Below, piece after piece: positions 1 through 12,725 of a stretch of DNA of 64,000 nucleotides. Both the position numbers and the translations under genes were made by a program. This DNA comes from Setaria digitata (taxonomy: Eukaryota; Nematoda; Chromadorea; Rhabditida; Setariidae), in the NCBI GenBank assembly GCA_003640385.1, contig RCAB01000345.1, positions 1-64,000 of the forward strand, given 5' to 3'. Position 1 is the stretch's first letter. Each line of letters begins with the position of its first letter. The notes beneath the pieces were generated by a model. The model had not been told where the DNA came from, searched no databases, and saw only the letters and a list, made by a program, of their open reading frames with translations.

Positions 1-2757
1 CATCTGAAACCCATACTGGAACAGAATACACTGTGAAGAAGGGTGAGCGGTATGATGCAATGCTTCCAAGAGATTCGGATTTGTTTAAGGTGGGTTTTTT
101 ACTGCTGCTAGTTAGATTTTCTCAGCTGTTTCAGGTGAGTTGCTATTTCGGATTTTGCCAGGTGCTTGATTTCTTTCTTAAGCTTTTTTCTGCATCAGTA
201 TTTGATAGGTTGATGTTTTACATTGTCTTACTTGTCGGTGATTACTGTCTTTCCTGAAGGCTGTCGTTTTTATATTGTTTTATGGTTTGGGTTTTTAGAC
301 TGAGTGCTTCACTATTTTGATGACCTCACCTTGGAGGGATTGTTTTGTTCATTGATCGGTTCTGTGTTCTTTCTTCTTAAATATCTGTCATTTGGAAGTT
401 TTATGTTTTCCAGCGTTTTTTCCGTTCTGTACGGTTTTTAAAGGTTTTGTTAGTATGCGATGCTTTTCTTTTCTGTATTCATTTTTTGTGCGCCAAATCT
501 TTTCCAGGTTGGAATCTTTATATTTTAATCTTTTCTTTGTCAGTATCTTCTCGCTGCTGATCGAGGTTCCTTCCCTGGTGTATATTTCACTATGTTTTTA
601 TGATTTATTTTACACTTCCTGTCTAGTCGATTTTTTTCTCGGCGGAACCGGTTTGATGAAAGGTGTTGTGTTTCTTAACAGTGGTTTGCGGATAAGCTGG
701 ATGAGCAGTTTTTTACGTAATGATCTGATTATTCTTCGTTATCATAGCTTCTTTTGCTTCAGAATCTCTGATTGCTTTCGATTTCAAGGGCCCTAAGTGT
801 AGTATATGGGAACGTTTTCGAAATTCTTGAAATTGGCAGCTTTGTAGAATTCTTCTTTTTTTTTTTAATTTGTAGAGTCGTTTGGCCGATGAAATCATTT
901 TATGTAAGAATTGGGCATATTATTAGTGAAATTATTAGTGTCTCGTAAAGTATAGAGATTCGGTGGTCTATTTATCAACGGATCAATCGTCCGAATGGTC
1001 TCGACGTATGTCTAGAGGATGGATTTGCAGATTTAGTATTTTGATCATGTAGTTATGTTAGATATTTCAATTATATGATAATTTGGTTTCAAAACTTATA
1101 TTTATTACCTCTGATTTTTGTTGAAATGATTGTTCTTTCAATTTCATGTCTAAAATTATTATAATGGGGTGATTTCTGCTTGAGTGGTTGTTGTAATTTC
1201 AGAAGGAAAATCTACTAGTATTTGATACAGTATCACATCAAGACTATGGTGGTAAAAAGGGTGAACGATATGCGATAGTTAAGCCGAAAGATTCGGATAT
1301 TTTGTGCGGAGATGGTTCATTTATGAGTCAAACACAAAAGAATGCTGATTATTTGGCTCAGAAAGGGGAACGATGTGATATTAAACGTCCTGTGTCATCG
1401 GATATTTGGAAGGTTTATCATTTTTTTTTTTTTTATTTATCAGTGATAAGCCAAATTTACAGTTTTTTTTTTCTTTTTTCTTTTTTAGCATGATGGAAAA
1501 TTGGAAACAGAAAGTGTTAGTCGACAGGACTTTAGTGCTAAAAAAATTGAACGCTATACAGTGAAGAAGCCATCTGATTCTGATATTTTACATGGTGATG
1601 GTTCATTTCGAGCCGAAACGCATTCACAAGCTGAATTCATGGCTAAGAAGGGTGATCGATTTGAAACTGTAAAGCCTAGCAGTTCGGGTATTTGGAAGGT
1701 AAGCTGTCATCACCTAGGTGTTTTTCGAATAGACAGAGCATATTACTGTATTGTTTTGAAATTTTTCTAAAATTTTAATTTCACTTCCGGAACAGGAACA
1801 GCAGAAAAAAATTGAATGCGACGATGCAGTGAAGAAAACCGTAGCATCTCCAGAAAACATAAATACAGCATATACGGAATGTACTGTTTGCGATAATCTA
1901 AACCGAAGTGATAGGCGATTGGGAAATTTGAGAGCAGCGTATACGGAAACGTTCTATGAAGGAGTGAGACCGGAAGATGTTGAACGTATTATTAAACATG
2001 GAAAGCAACAAGTCAAACTTCCAGAGAGTTAGTTTGTTCAAAAAGATAAGATTTTATATTTCGCCATTCCGCGCTCCGAAAACATCAGTGAATTAATAGT
2101 AATATTTACCTTATTATCCAATTAATATTATTTTAATTATTTTTTTTTAGCTCATCTTGAAGGTCAGAGCATCTACCAAACATCATTTAAAATGCCACCA
2201 GCATCTGGAGCTCCAGTTCGCATCAAATCAGTTGGCAAATTTCATGAATCAACATTTCGACAAAGCAGGGAAATGAAATTGGAATCTCAGTATAATGCGG
2301 TAAGTTTAATCCAATCTAAAAAGAAATCCATTAGCTAAGCTTATTTTTTCTTTCTTGAATTAAAAGAATGAGTTATCGGAATGTTTGTGAAAGATTCCTT
2401 GCTTGCAGAAAGTTCATTACTGCTACTTAAGTCTACGCTTTGATTTAGGAAGCTTAAGAGATTAACCTAATTTATAACTAATATATAATAATCCACATCA
2501 AGTTCAATTTTAGTTCTTCATTCTCATACTTGTTGTCAATTATGTCTGCAAATTTCTGCGGCAATTTCGCCCTTTAAAAGAAATTTTTTTGACATTGATT
2601 TTCTGATTCACAGGACTTTGTACCTAAGCTGATACCATGCCCAGCTGGCGAACTGATTGAATCGATCGCTAAGAATCATTCCTCAACAGAACATTTCGAA
2701 TTCTATCGTATTCTTGGTGGACATCATTTTTATGAACCAAAAGCTGATAATGTGTAA
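1..2757 (+). CDS. Repeat protein, 3' part of gene (SAXO/FAM154-like Mn repeats suspected)
   Basis: Six exons are visible: 1-89 (5' end lies outside the window), 1203-1412, 1489-1698, 1796-2027, 2151-2299, 2614-2757. All junctions are GT-AG and keep one open frame to a TAA at 2755. The protein has about five copies of a motif K(K/Q)xERY...KPxDSDIL followed by GDGSF and an E/T-rich stretch ending in a (D/E)(F/Y) pair. Exons 2 and 3 each carry two motifs in 70 codons, in phase 0, so the gene looks built by exon duplication. The C-terminal third has further 'SIYQTSF' and 'STFRQS' type units and ends in FYEPKADNV. The spacing of GxF, TxY, DY and KP residues recalls Mn modules of SAXO/FAM154 microtubule stabilisers, but this is inference. 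A nematode-specific repeat family is the alternative. No signal peptide or membrane segment is visible in the part seen. Confidence 0.7.
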
Positions 2758-4332
2758 AAGACAAAAAGAATTTGATGGATTCCAAATAATGTCAAAAAGT
2801 TTTCAATCTCAAATTTCAATTCAGTTTTGAGCTTCGACGTCTTTCCAGTATTTCAGTTTTTACCATTTCTGGTATATTGCTCCAACTTTACTTTTTCCCC
2901 ATTCATTATCTTTCCTTTCACTTCATCCTATAAATTAAACAACTAACAAAAATCCAACTACATTCATCAAATCTATTTCACAGAATTCCCCGAGTCAGTT
3001 ATTTTGAAGCATTTCATCTGAACTTGCTTGCCATTTGTTTCACTGAGGTCACCATATTCATAGATCGAAAAAACCATCGATTAATTTTGAGTGTCTAATT
3101 TTTCCCTTTCCCTTCAACGGAAAGTATACCTTTCCAGTTTTCGTTATCAGTTAATGTTTATCGTATCATTTCCTTAATATCATCTCCGGAACAAAGATAT
3201 CTGAATATGATAGCAAATTTTTCCAATTAATCTCAATTTCACTCTAATTCATTCTGTTCTTTAATTTCAGATTGGCTTCTTGAAATATATTCGAAAAGAA
3301 GAAAATTCTTCGCTCATTTTGGATAGCTTTATTGACGTTTTTCAACAGTGTTAAAATTTCTTTTAACCAAATCATATCGATGAAACAGATGACAAAATTC
3401 TGTTTCAAAATAAAATAAAATGAAACAATGGGATTAATTTAACGATCTAAAAAATCTAGCATTTTTTTCCAAATAGTACTATTGTTGATACCAGCATAAT
3501 AAATATATATATATATATACCATAAAATATTATTATATATACATTGTTTCTTCTTTCCATTGTTTCTTCCTGTGAAACTTTTTTTTTCTTTTTGTTGTTG
3601 CGATTGTGATAGATGTCTCCCAATGTGTTATTATGTGTAGAAAGTGACTATTTGTCTTCATAAAAATCTCGAAGTCTCGACTAGACTAATTCTCAAAATG
3701 CTCACACAAAAATATCAGATGGTTGATGGGTAATGTGTTAAATCGAGGATTCTTCAAAGTTTTAGCATGTCGATTGGAGTTCTAACTTAAATTAAAAAAA
3801 AAAAAAAAAAAAAAAAAGGAATTGATAAAAGCATCTAAAAGAGTTTGTAACAGAATGCAATGAACTGAAATTCTGCTAATACAAAATTTACGGATTATTT
3901 TAGTGAGAAATTTGTTCGAAAATTCCATAAATAATGTTAATATTATTTCACTTTATACTATCAATCCTCTGTTTTTTCCTTGCTGATTCAAATCACTAAT
4001 TTCTGGTTCTTTCTGAGCAGGATAATTTAGAAGAATGTATTACATTACGATTCGGAACTAGGTTGCTTTGTGAAGCATCTGTAGTGTAATCATATTTGCT
4101 AGAATCATTTTATCCATCGGGACATCATAAATTTTTTGACAAGTGCGATATCGGAAGGTAGGATAAATTTACCTATGTAGAATGCAATTACTTTTCAACG
4201 AGTACTATTAACTTATCGTAGAAACTTTTCATAATTAAACATAAAATCCAATAGTTTCAAAAAAAGGAAAGTTGTACACGACAATTTTAGAATTCCTGAA
4301 CTGTCTCACTTCACAGATTAGAAAGGAATAAA
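2758..4332. other. Convergent intergenic region
   Basis: AT-rich DNA between the stop of the repeat-protein gene and the stop of the SSADH gene on the other strand. AATAAA-like strings near 3405 could serve polyadenylation of the + strand gene. A (TA)n tract lies near 3500-3540 and an A run near 3793-3816. No coding exon was recognised. Confidence 0.6.
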
Positions 4333-6477
4333 TTATCGAGATTGGTATTTTATGCAAACATATTTCCATTGTGAGAATTCATCGATACCTTGTGAGCCAC
4401 CTTCACGACCCAGTCCACTCTCTTTTACTCCACCGAATGCTGCTTCTGCACATGATACAAGTCCTGAAATTATCGTGATTTAATAGAGCCAAAGAAGATA
4501 TCGTTTTGTTTTTTAAATGTTTGTTTGCGATCTATTGAAAAATAGCATCACTAATAAAGAGAAGCAAGAGAGTGATTGCTTGATTAGATAACTAAATGAT
4601 AAGCATACCTTCATTAACACCGACAATTCCAACCTGCAAGATACGACTAACACGCAATATCTGATCATAGTCCGTTGTGAATATATAACCTGAAAGTTTA
4701 TTTCTTTGAAAAAGAAAAAAGGAAATCGATCGCAATGGATGTATTTATTTCATATAATTTTCGGGATAGAAAATTTCAATTTGAAATGTGATAGGATCAA
4801 ATTTTTATGAATCTCAAGCCTAACAACAAATGATTGTTCAGTTGGAGTTCATATAGCTTCGTTTCCAATCTGTCACTTCGTGACCTCTAATTAAAGAAGT
4901 ATCTTTAAAATCGTTTTATCAAGAACATGAAATATTAGAAAACTTTTAAGATTTCGAAAAAAAAAAAAAAAAAGGGAATTAGAAAGGGAAGGATTAACTT
5001 TTTGTTTGTAAATATACTAACCAGCTAAACCACTTCTGGTATCGTTTGCCCGTGTTAAAACTTCCTCTTCCGTTTCGAACCTCAAATAAAAATATTTATT
5101 ATTTTGCTTTTGGCCAGTAATTAAAATTTTCTATTAATTTTTAATTCAATTTCTGGATGAAAATTCGCTTCCAGCTAGATTACTATTTAATTTAATATAA
5201 GTTCCATAAAAAATAAAAATTTTACGAACTTTTGAATAGCTAGAACAGGACCGAATATTTCAGTGTGAGCAATATCCATATCACTGCTCACGTTGACTAA
5301 TAAAGTTGGTTCAAAACAGGTACCCTGAGAAACACGCTTTCCACCCAGTATCACACGTGCACCTCTTTCAATAGCGTTTGATAATAATTTTTCAACCTTG
5401 AAATCAACTTACTGATAATAATTGATAAAATTGAAAGGAAAATTTTTCGTTGTTAATGTATCGAATGGTTGTTTGATTTTAAATTTAATTTAATTCGTTT
5501 AATATTTCATTCACACTGATAACGACTTATAATGTATGCCATATTCGAATAATGAAAACAGGAATGTTCAAGTAAAAAACTTTTTTTAATTAGTATCAAT
5601 GAATTAATAGTTTAACAACATTATTATTGCTACTTTTTGTACAGCATTTTCGTTGATAAGAGGTCCTTGGGTGACACCTCGTTTCATTCCATTTCCAGTA
5701 ATTAATTTCATCATCTCATATTTAACTTCTTGAGTAAACGAATCATAAATCGATGAATGCACATAAATACGGTTTGGACAAATACAAGTTTGTCCGGAAC
5801 ATCGAAATTTCGATGCTATTGTTGCCTGAAATTTTCAATTTAAAAAATTTTTTCCTTTTCTTCCCTTACTAGCAGAATCCAGTATTTCACATTGTTTTAT
5901 ACCTATATTATCCCTTAAAAAAAAAAAAAAAGAAAAGAGAATAAGGAGTAATTTAATTAACTAACAGTAATTAATAATCAACTGATCCTAATTGAAAGAA
6001 AAAAAAAATATTAGTATAAGCATAAAATAAATTTTAGATTTCATTCTGCTCTTGTAATAGCCTTTTGGAATATAAAATGCTAAAAAAAAAAATTTTTATT
6101 GGTACTATTTTTTTTTTCTTGAAAAATCAACAGAAAAAACAAACCTGAACTGCTACTGAAAGATCAGCTGATGGAAAAATAATCAGTGGTGCATTGCCAC
6201 CTAATTCAAGACACACTCTTTTCACCGTGTTAGCTGATTGAGAGAGTAGAAGCTGAAGATTAGTGATGATTGTGATAAGTGATAAAAAATTATATCATTT
6301 AATTTAGGAATTGTACTACTTACACTATTTTATATACCACTTTATTAATTATACTCTTTTTATTATACTTTTTTCTTTTTTTAATACGACTTATAGCAAA
6401 ATTATATTATATATTTATACTCATTTGCTTTTATTATTTTTTTTTACTTTAATACATGTATTTATATCACATATTTA

Positions 6478-6530
<53 letters not shown>

Positions 6531-9075
6531 TTAAAAATTATATTACTCATTTCACTGCGTTAGCTAACTGTAAAAGTAAAAGCTGAAGATTAGCGATTAA
6601 GATAATTAATAAGAAACTATAATGGGAAAATTTCGCTTATTTCCTTTCTACATAAAAGTTTATAAGATAAGAATTAATGGATAAGACATTCTTGAACATT
6701 CTATTTTCAAAAAAAAAAAAAAGAGGAAAAATCTTCATTGTTATAGACAATTGTAACATGATAATTTGTGGTATGTTACTTTTGAAATTAGCTAATTTAA
6801 ATTTAAAAAAAAATAAAGAGTTATGAGAGCTAGCAAACCTTTCCAACCTCAGTGCTACCAGTGAATGAAATTGCATTAATATCGGCTGATTCACATAAAA
6901 ACTTCACCACTCGTACAGTATTGTCTAGATCAGCTGGAACTACATTAAAGACACCATCTGGAAGACCAGCTTCTTTGGCTGTCTAAAATTTACATCATAT
7001 CAAATTACTGATAAAGATTAATGATATGTAACTTTGAAATTTTTCCATTAGTATATGTTAAACTATGATAACAAACGAAAGAAAGAAATTACTCGTTTTT
7101 CTTTTTTTTTTATATAATTATTAATTTTTTTTTTTTTTTTTAATATAATTATTATCATCAGTTTCTCTTATATTATTTATTTCTTATTATCAATAACATC
7201 TTTTTTTTTTTTTTTTTACAAATATACCTTATCAATGATAATTAAATAATCAAAGAAGTATGAAAAATGAAAAGACCTGCGCAAGGGCAAGAGCAGAAAG
7301 TGGTGTATCTTCGGCAGGTTTTACAATTACAGTACAACCAATGGCTAATGCTGCAGCTGCTTTACGAGTAATCATTGCTGATGGAAAATTCCACTAAAAA
7401 AAAATTACCAGTTGATAAATGATAACATGAAAGATATACATAGATCAATTCTTCTCTTCTTTCAAATAAATATTTTATCAGTCCAAGCTAGGAAAAACCG
7501 TAAAAAAGTTAGAAAAAAAAAAAAAGAAAGATGATATTGTTAGTAAATTAATAAAAGAAAGGAAAAAAAAAAACGAATGATTTACAGGTGTGATAATTCC
7601 AACGATGCCAATTGGCTCACGTGCATGAAAATGTACACGATGTAAGGATGTTGGCATTACAATTTGGCCATATATTCGTCGAGATTCTTCACCAAACCAT
7701 TTCAGAAATGATGCCGAATAAAGAATTTCACCACGTGCTTCTTCAATTGGTTTACCCTATAAAAGTTGATCGTGAAAGTAGGAAATTCTTTTTTATATAA
7801 CATAAAATTAAATAGTTTAAAAATAAGGAATAAAAAATGAGTGATAATATAGATATGAATTTGAAATAAATTAATTTTTACCATCATTAATAATTTAATT
7901 GAGATATCAAATATCATTGACAAAAACAAAACACATTAATTATTGTAAAAATTTAAGATTAATTTTTCTACTGTTTAGGAATAGATTATTTTTAGGACTA
8001 GAAATAGCTTAAAAACAAAGAATGCATAATAATACAGATAAGAATTTAAAATAATCTAATTTTTTCTCATCACATAATTGAAATATCAAATGTCATGTAT
8101 TAAAAAAAAACACACACAACAAAACAAAAATATTATTACACTTATCAAATATCGAAAATTCAAAAATTAATTTCCCTATTGATAGGGAATAGATTATTTC
8201 TAGGAATAATAAGTCATACTTGTTCAAGAGTAATTAGTTTGGCTAATTCATCCTGCTTTTCCAACATTTTATAATGCCAATTTTCTAAAATACCACCACG
8301 TTCTTTCGCCGTCATTGACGATGACCATGCATTATAAGCTTCTTGTGCTGCTTTCAATGACTTTAATTTTTGAAATTTGATTTGATTACTTTGAAATAAA
8401 TTTTTAAATTTTGCTAAAATTTGATATATTAAATGCATTAATTATGAAGAGATTTTTCTACTAACGAATTAACTTTTAAATTCATTAAATTTTTATGCAC
8501 TTTATATATGACACACTTTTTCTGCATCGTTTATATCACAATTGGTGCATTCACATATGATCTCATTATTATACGGATTAATTACTTGAAACGTAGCACA
8601 TGATAATGCATCAGTCCACTGACCTAAAATAAAATCATCTGTTAGTTATCAAATTATATTGTGCTAATTTTTGATATTAATTTAGTACTCATTAATTTTT
8701 TTTTTCTTACCACTTTAAGAATCATAATTAATCGATAATACAATAATTAATTTGAAACGACTTCTTTTTTTAAGCAGCTATTAACAAATTAAGATTCAGA
8801 TAACTAATTTAAATCAGTTTTAATTGGCAAATTAAGATTGGTTATTTATGGTTATTAACACATTAGGATCTTTTTTTCCTAGTTACTACGAAAAATTATA
8901 CTTCTTAAATAATTCTTAGTCAGTAATTTAAAAAAAAAAGTTCTAGAAGCATTAGCAAAATACCATTTATGAAGGCTTTAGCACCCTTGGGTAAAAGTGA
9001 TGTTTGATAGCATCGTATGTTAATAAGTGAATGTGATATGTATCGACTGATTAAATGCAACATCATACCATTCAT
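4333..9075 (-). CDS. Succinate-semialdehyde dehydrogenase (ALDH5A1 family), mitochondrial
   Basis: Twelve exons, in order of translation: 9075-8964, 8623-8517, 8360-8220, 7756-7586, 7393-7277, 6982-6839, 6252-6145, 5825-5634, 5396-5230, 5080-5022, 4689-4609, 4463-4333. They sum to 1530 nt, 509 residues plus stop, with consistent phases. The enzyme oxidises succinate semialdehyde to succinate with NAD, the last step of the GABA shunt. Visible landmarks are [27 protein letters not shown], the general base in LELGG (about Glu280), the nucleophile in GQTCIC (about Cys314, with Cys316 beside it), [14 protein letters not shown] and the C-terminal [14 protein letters not shown]. The N-terminus ([20 protein letters not shown]) is basic and hydroxylated with no acidic residue, a likely mitochondrial presequence. 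The acceptor of exon 3 (ATTAAAG) is weak but is the only one in phase. The worm orthologue is likely alh-7 (inference). Confidence 0.95.
6483..6527. repeat. (TA)n microsatellite
   Basis: An uninterrupted run of about 22 TA units inside SSADH intron 6, next to the decayed exon copy. Confidence 0.95.
6544..6600 (-). pseudogene. Decayed duplicate of the 5' end of SSADH exon 7
   Basis: Inside intron 6 of the SSADH gene, upstream of the real exon 7. The intron end CTAATCTTCAG and the first eleven codons are repeated here. The copy reads [11 protein letters not shown] followed by TGA (6549-6547) where the real exon reads [11 protein letters not shown] followed by Arg. The acceptor AG (6584-6583) is intact but inclusion would truncate the enzyme. 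Upstream flanking bases are also similar between the copies (6253-6290 against 6583-6610). Confidence 0.75.
7811..8210. repeat. Diverged tandem duplication of about 200 bp in SSADH intron 3
   Basis: Two consecutive blocks, about 7811-8005 and 8006-8210, share the order: TTAAAAAcAA.GAAT, GATA.GAATTT.AAATAA, AATTGA.ATATCAAAT.TCAT, an A/C-rich stretch with ACAAAAC, then TAGGGAATAGATTATTTyTAGGA. Divergence is substantial, so the event is old. Confidence 0.7.
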
Positions 9076-11475
9076 CTTAATTAAGCTAAACAGTAGCTTA
9101 ATATAGCTATATTAATCATGGAGATAGTTCCATCGGACTTTATGATTCACTAGTAAAAGATCGTAATTAACACTAATACTGATATAGCTGTGATAATTAT
9201 CGTAATCATCACGGTTATAACATATTTATGATAGTTTTAGAGCTCACTATCCATGTCAGATAATCAGATAATGAGATGAGAATTTTCGATTTATTAATTG
9301 AAAGGATTCAAGTGAAGTTGAAAGTTATTAAGCTTAGGAAATTTTATTATTAATTGTAATTGGGAAGAAAAGGATGAAATGCCAACATTAATCAAAATTC
9401 AATTGTACATACAATGAAATCATGAAACTAAGCGATTAATTTTTTGCGAAAGTTACCAGAGCATTCTTTGATTAATTAATTAATTAATTTTCTATCTATA
9501 AATTTACAATAGTCGTTGATGGAATTTTCATATTATGTTTCTTAATCTTATTACTCAAAAGATAAGTTAAAAGACCATTTTCACTGCAGGCAATTGTAAA
9601 AATAATTCATTTGTGAATGATTAATGAATGAAGAATGGAAATGATAGTGATAAAATGGAGTAAGAATATAGTCATCTTTGGCATATCCCATTACTTGATT
9701 TCAGGTTTCTGAAACTGCTACCAGAATTTCAAGTATTCATTTATCCTAGACCAGTCTCATTTATAATCCTGGCATATTTCAGGATCAGCCAAGGCAATTA
9801 GGCTCATCCAATCATATTCCCATCAATCCGATGGTTAAAATGGAACAAAATGATTCATTATTTTCTATTTAACTTCTAATATTTCTAGTTTTCTCCGTGA
9901 TGCTGAAAATTATCCACAAAAAGATATGAATAATTGGCTTATCACGATTATTCATGTATTTATTCATTTTTGCGCTACCAGGAAAGTTAGACTAGATCTC
10001 TCAGTGATTATACTGAAACAGTTGTAAGAAGACTAAGAACTACATTAGCTAAGATAAATAACAGTAGAATTTAAGAAGCAATTTAATACAGATTGCAGAA
10101 AAATTTGCATATTTACGGAAGGGAAAAACGCTCGCTCGTAACCCAATAAATCCGAACACTTCGTGGATCCCGGGGTGTATGAAGAATGTAAGCAGTAGAT
10201 GTGGCTCTTTTTTCTTTTTTCTCTCATCTAAGTAAAATTCCTTCGCTTAAAGAGAAGAAATTTAAATGAAATTAATCAGCGCATGCATATAAAATTAATC
10301 AAACAAACATTTAAGCAATTAAACAAATTACCCAATCAATCGATGACCATCACAAAATACTTAAAAATAAATAGAACAAAATGAATGCATTTCAACTGGT
10401 TTATAGTGAATTATTGATCGAATGATTTGAAAGGAGTGAACTCGAATATATAAGTATCGATAGCCGGAAATTGATTATCTTTCTCTGGAATTTTTGGTTG
10501 CAGCACACGAAAGGAACTCATCTGGAAAATGAAGAATGGCGGGAAATCGTTGAGTTGAATTTTGCACCCCGAGGATCCAGGCGGGGTTTTTTTTTTTCTC
10601 GTGGTTTATTTCTTCGCAGTGGATTAATTTAGAAAGTAGGGAATATTTGATGTACAATGACATACAAATGTATTGGTGCTAATAATGCTGTTAAGATGAA
10701 GCATCGTGAAATTCCCGTAGAAATTCGTAGCGAAAGTAAAATTCATTCTTTCCGCATTGTCGACGTTATTTTGATTTAGCTTATTGCTGTTAATTTGATT
10801 AATTGGTGATGAATTTAGTCACACCATCTGAATGTGCTGTAACATGCCTAGAATGTGCTAAGTGCAATAATATTAAGTTCAGTGTGGAGGATATCTATAG
10901 TCCTGTTTACACGTAATACTTTACTTTTTCTTTAATATACAGTTGAGTGGATGGATTCATTCTTGATCGTTTTGCCATTATTATTTGCAATTGTTTATTC
11001 ATTTTATCACTAGCTGATGATTATAAGAGCATTTATTCTTATCACTTTATTAACTTACGCGTCATCTTACCATTCGTTAGCAGTTCTTCATTTTTGTTTC
11101 AATAAAAAAAAAAAAACACAACTATTTCTGAAATATTTCATAATAAAACACTAGCTGTTCATTATCATTCAAAATTTGTTCTTTTTAAAATCGTTTTTTC
11201 TTCTCAAGCTCATAATTCTTCCCATTTTGTTCGAAAGGAAAATATTAAATAAAATCAAAACGTTGAAATATATCTCAAATAATATCAAGCAAGCATATTT
11301 TATATGGCTTCGAATGGTACCTAAGGTAAGAACATACAAGAGAAAGAGTTGCATTTATTTTCTTTTTTGTTTTTTTCGTTTCAATATTTTGTTAGCTTTT
11401 GGTTTTTATAAATGGCGATGAAAATTTGTTTAGGCGTTAATCGAATAGCTTTCTCCTCATATAGTTTATTTCCAG
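9076..11475. other. Divergent intergenic region between SSADH and POLE4-like genes
   Basis: About 2.4 kb of AT-rich DNA expected to hold the promoters of both flanking genes. No conserved protein was recognised. Two small GC-rich patches (about 10130-10180 and 10555-10580) contain similar CACCCCG/GGATCC words in opposite orientation. A strong cis donor (cctaag|gtaaga, 11329) stands 147 bases upstream of the POLE4 coding exon and could mark a 5' exon encoding MVPK or untranslated leader. Confidence 0.5.
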
Positions 11476-12725
11476 ATGGAAGATCCCGCAAATGTATCTA
11501 CCAGTGTTATACGAACTCAACTGCCAGTTGCACGAGTGAAGAAAATATGCAGACTTGATCCGAGTTGCAATATGATTTCAGCTCAGGCTGTACAGCTTCT
11601 TACTCTTGCTACGGTTTGGTTTTTTTTTTCTTGAAAATATAGAGGTCGAATTTTTTGAGGTATTCATAATAGTAGTGGCTATTGAAGCGTGATTACATCA
11701 TTGTACTTTTTCGACATTTTAGGAACATTTCATTGGCTTGTTGGCAAAAGTAGCTTACAGTCAAGCCGTTTTTGACAAGCGAAAAACTCTTCAGCTAAAA
11801 GATCTTGGTAATGTTGCTATTCTCTTTACAATTGTTCCAGATTTTTTTCCTTTTCAATATTTTGTATTTCAATAGCACTTTGAGAGGCTTTATCAGTCAG
11901 TCTACATTTAATCTATGAACATTTAACGTGCAAATTTATCGGTAAAATAATTTTTTATCTGAAGTGAAACATAATTTTTTTTTCAGAATTTTGTATTAAA
12001 AATTACGAACCGTTTAATTTTTTGGATGGCACATTAGACGGTTGGCCAGAAATTAGCAGTGCGAAACACCGTGTTACCAGTTTACCAGATACTAATCTGA
12101 CTGTAAATATGTCGACAGAGGAAGCCCTCTCTGCTGATGCTGATGCTGGTGATGGTGAAGAACAAGAGGACCTCAATATTCATGGCCTAAGTGATGAGAT
12201 ATTCGGTTTCGATGAATTATTGGAAGAAGATATCTCAGCTCTGTCTGCGACTGATGATCCAGTTCTTGAAAAGCTAGATAATTTTATAACTGCTGAAAAT
12301 GAAAAGATGGATGAAGATAATATTTCAGTAACCCAGCCGTTAAAGACAGAAATTTTTGGCCACTACGGCTATTATCCCTCAGCAATTTCAACTAATGCTG
12401 AAGCGGCAGAGATCGAACTGATTGATCAAAAGATTCAGATGGAAGAGGAAATGGAAGTCGTAGAAGTAATTGATATATCAACACGGGATGATTTATTAAA
12501 CAGGAGTGGATTTGAATTAGCAACGGATGCCGCTAAAATCATGTCGGACAGTCAATCTTTTAATCAGGTAACTATTTCCACACATTTTCGAGGTCATGTC
12601 CAGATTTTCTGCTATAACAGTTAAAGATTTTATACTTTAAACATATATATTATATATCAAATGGGTATAAAGACATAAAGTACAAAAAAGAAAAAGAATT
12701 ATTTTCCTTTCAGGCTACCTCGTAA
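11476..12725 (+). CDS. POLE4-like histone-fold protein with long acidic C-terminal tail
   Basis: Exons 11476-11613, 11723-11807, 11987-12567, 12714-12725; 816 nt, 271 residues. Residues about 15-92 form a histone fold with LPVARVKKI, SAQAVQLLT, KRKTLQLKDL and FNFLDGTLDG. The LPxARVK, KRKTLQ..DL and FL(D/E)GTLD signatures point to POLE4 (Dpb3-type subunit of DNA polymerase epsilon) rather than NF-YC or CHRAC1. POLE4 pairs with POLE3 to bind DNA/histones at the replication fork (family knowledge). Vertebrate POLE4 is near 120 residues; here about 180 further residues follow, rich in Asp/Glu (GDGEEQEDL, ELLEEDI, QMEEEMEVVEV) and without a recognised fold. The start was taken at the ATG directly after an acceptor (tttccag|ATG), which could be a cis or a trans-splice site. 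An upstream exon adding MVPK is possible. The last exon adds only Ala-Thr-Ser. Confidence 0.85.

Noticed and set aside
392..796. 134-codon + strand frame
   Set aside because: Lies in the intron between exons at 89 and 1203 of the repeat-protein gene; composition is Phe/Ser-rich as expected from a T-rich intron.
10130..10585. Two GC-rich patches with similar CACCCCG/GGATCC words in inverted orientation
   Set aside because: The shared part is only about 15-20 bases, too short to call transposon ends, and no target-site duplication was seen.
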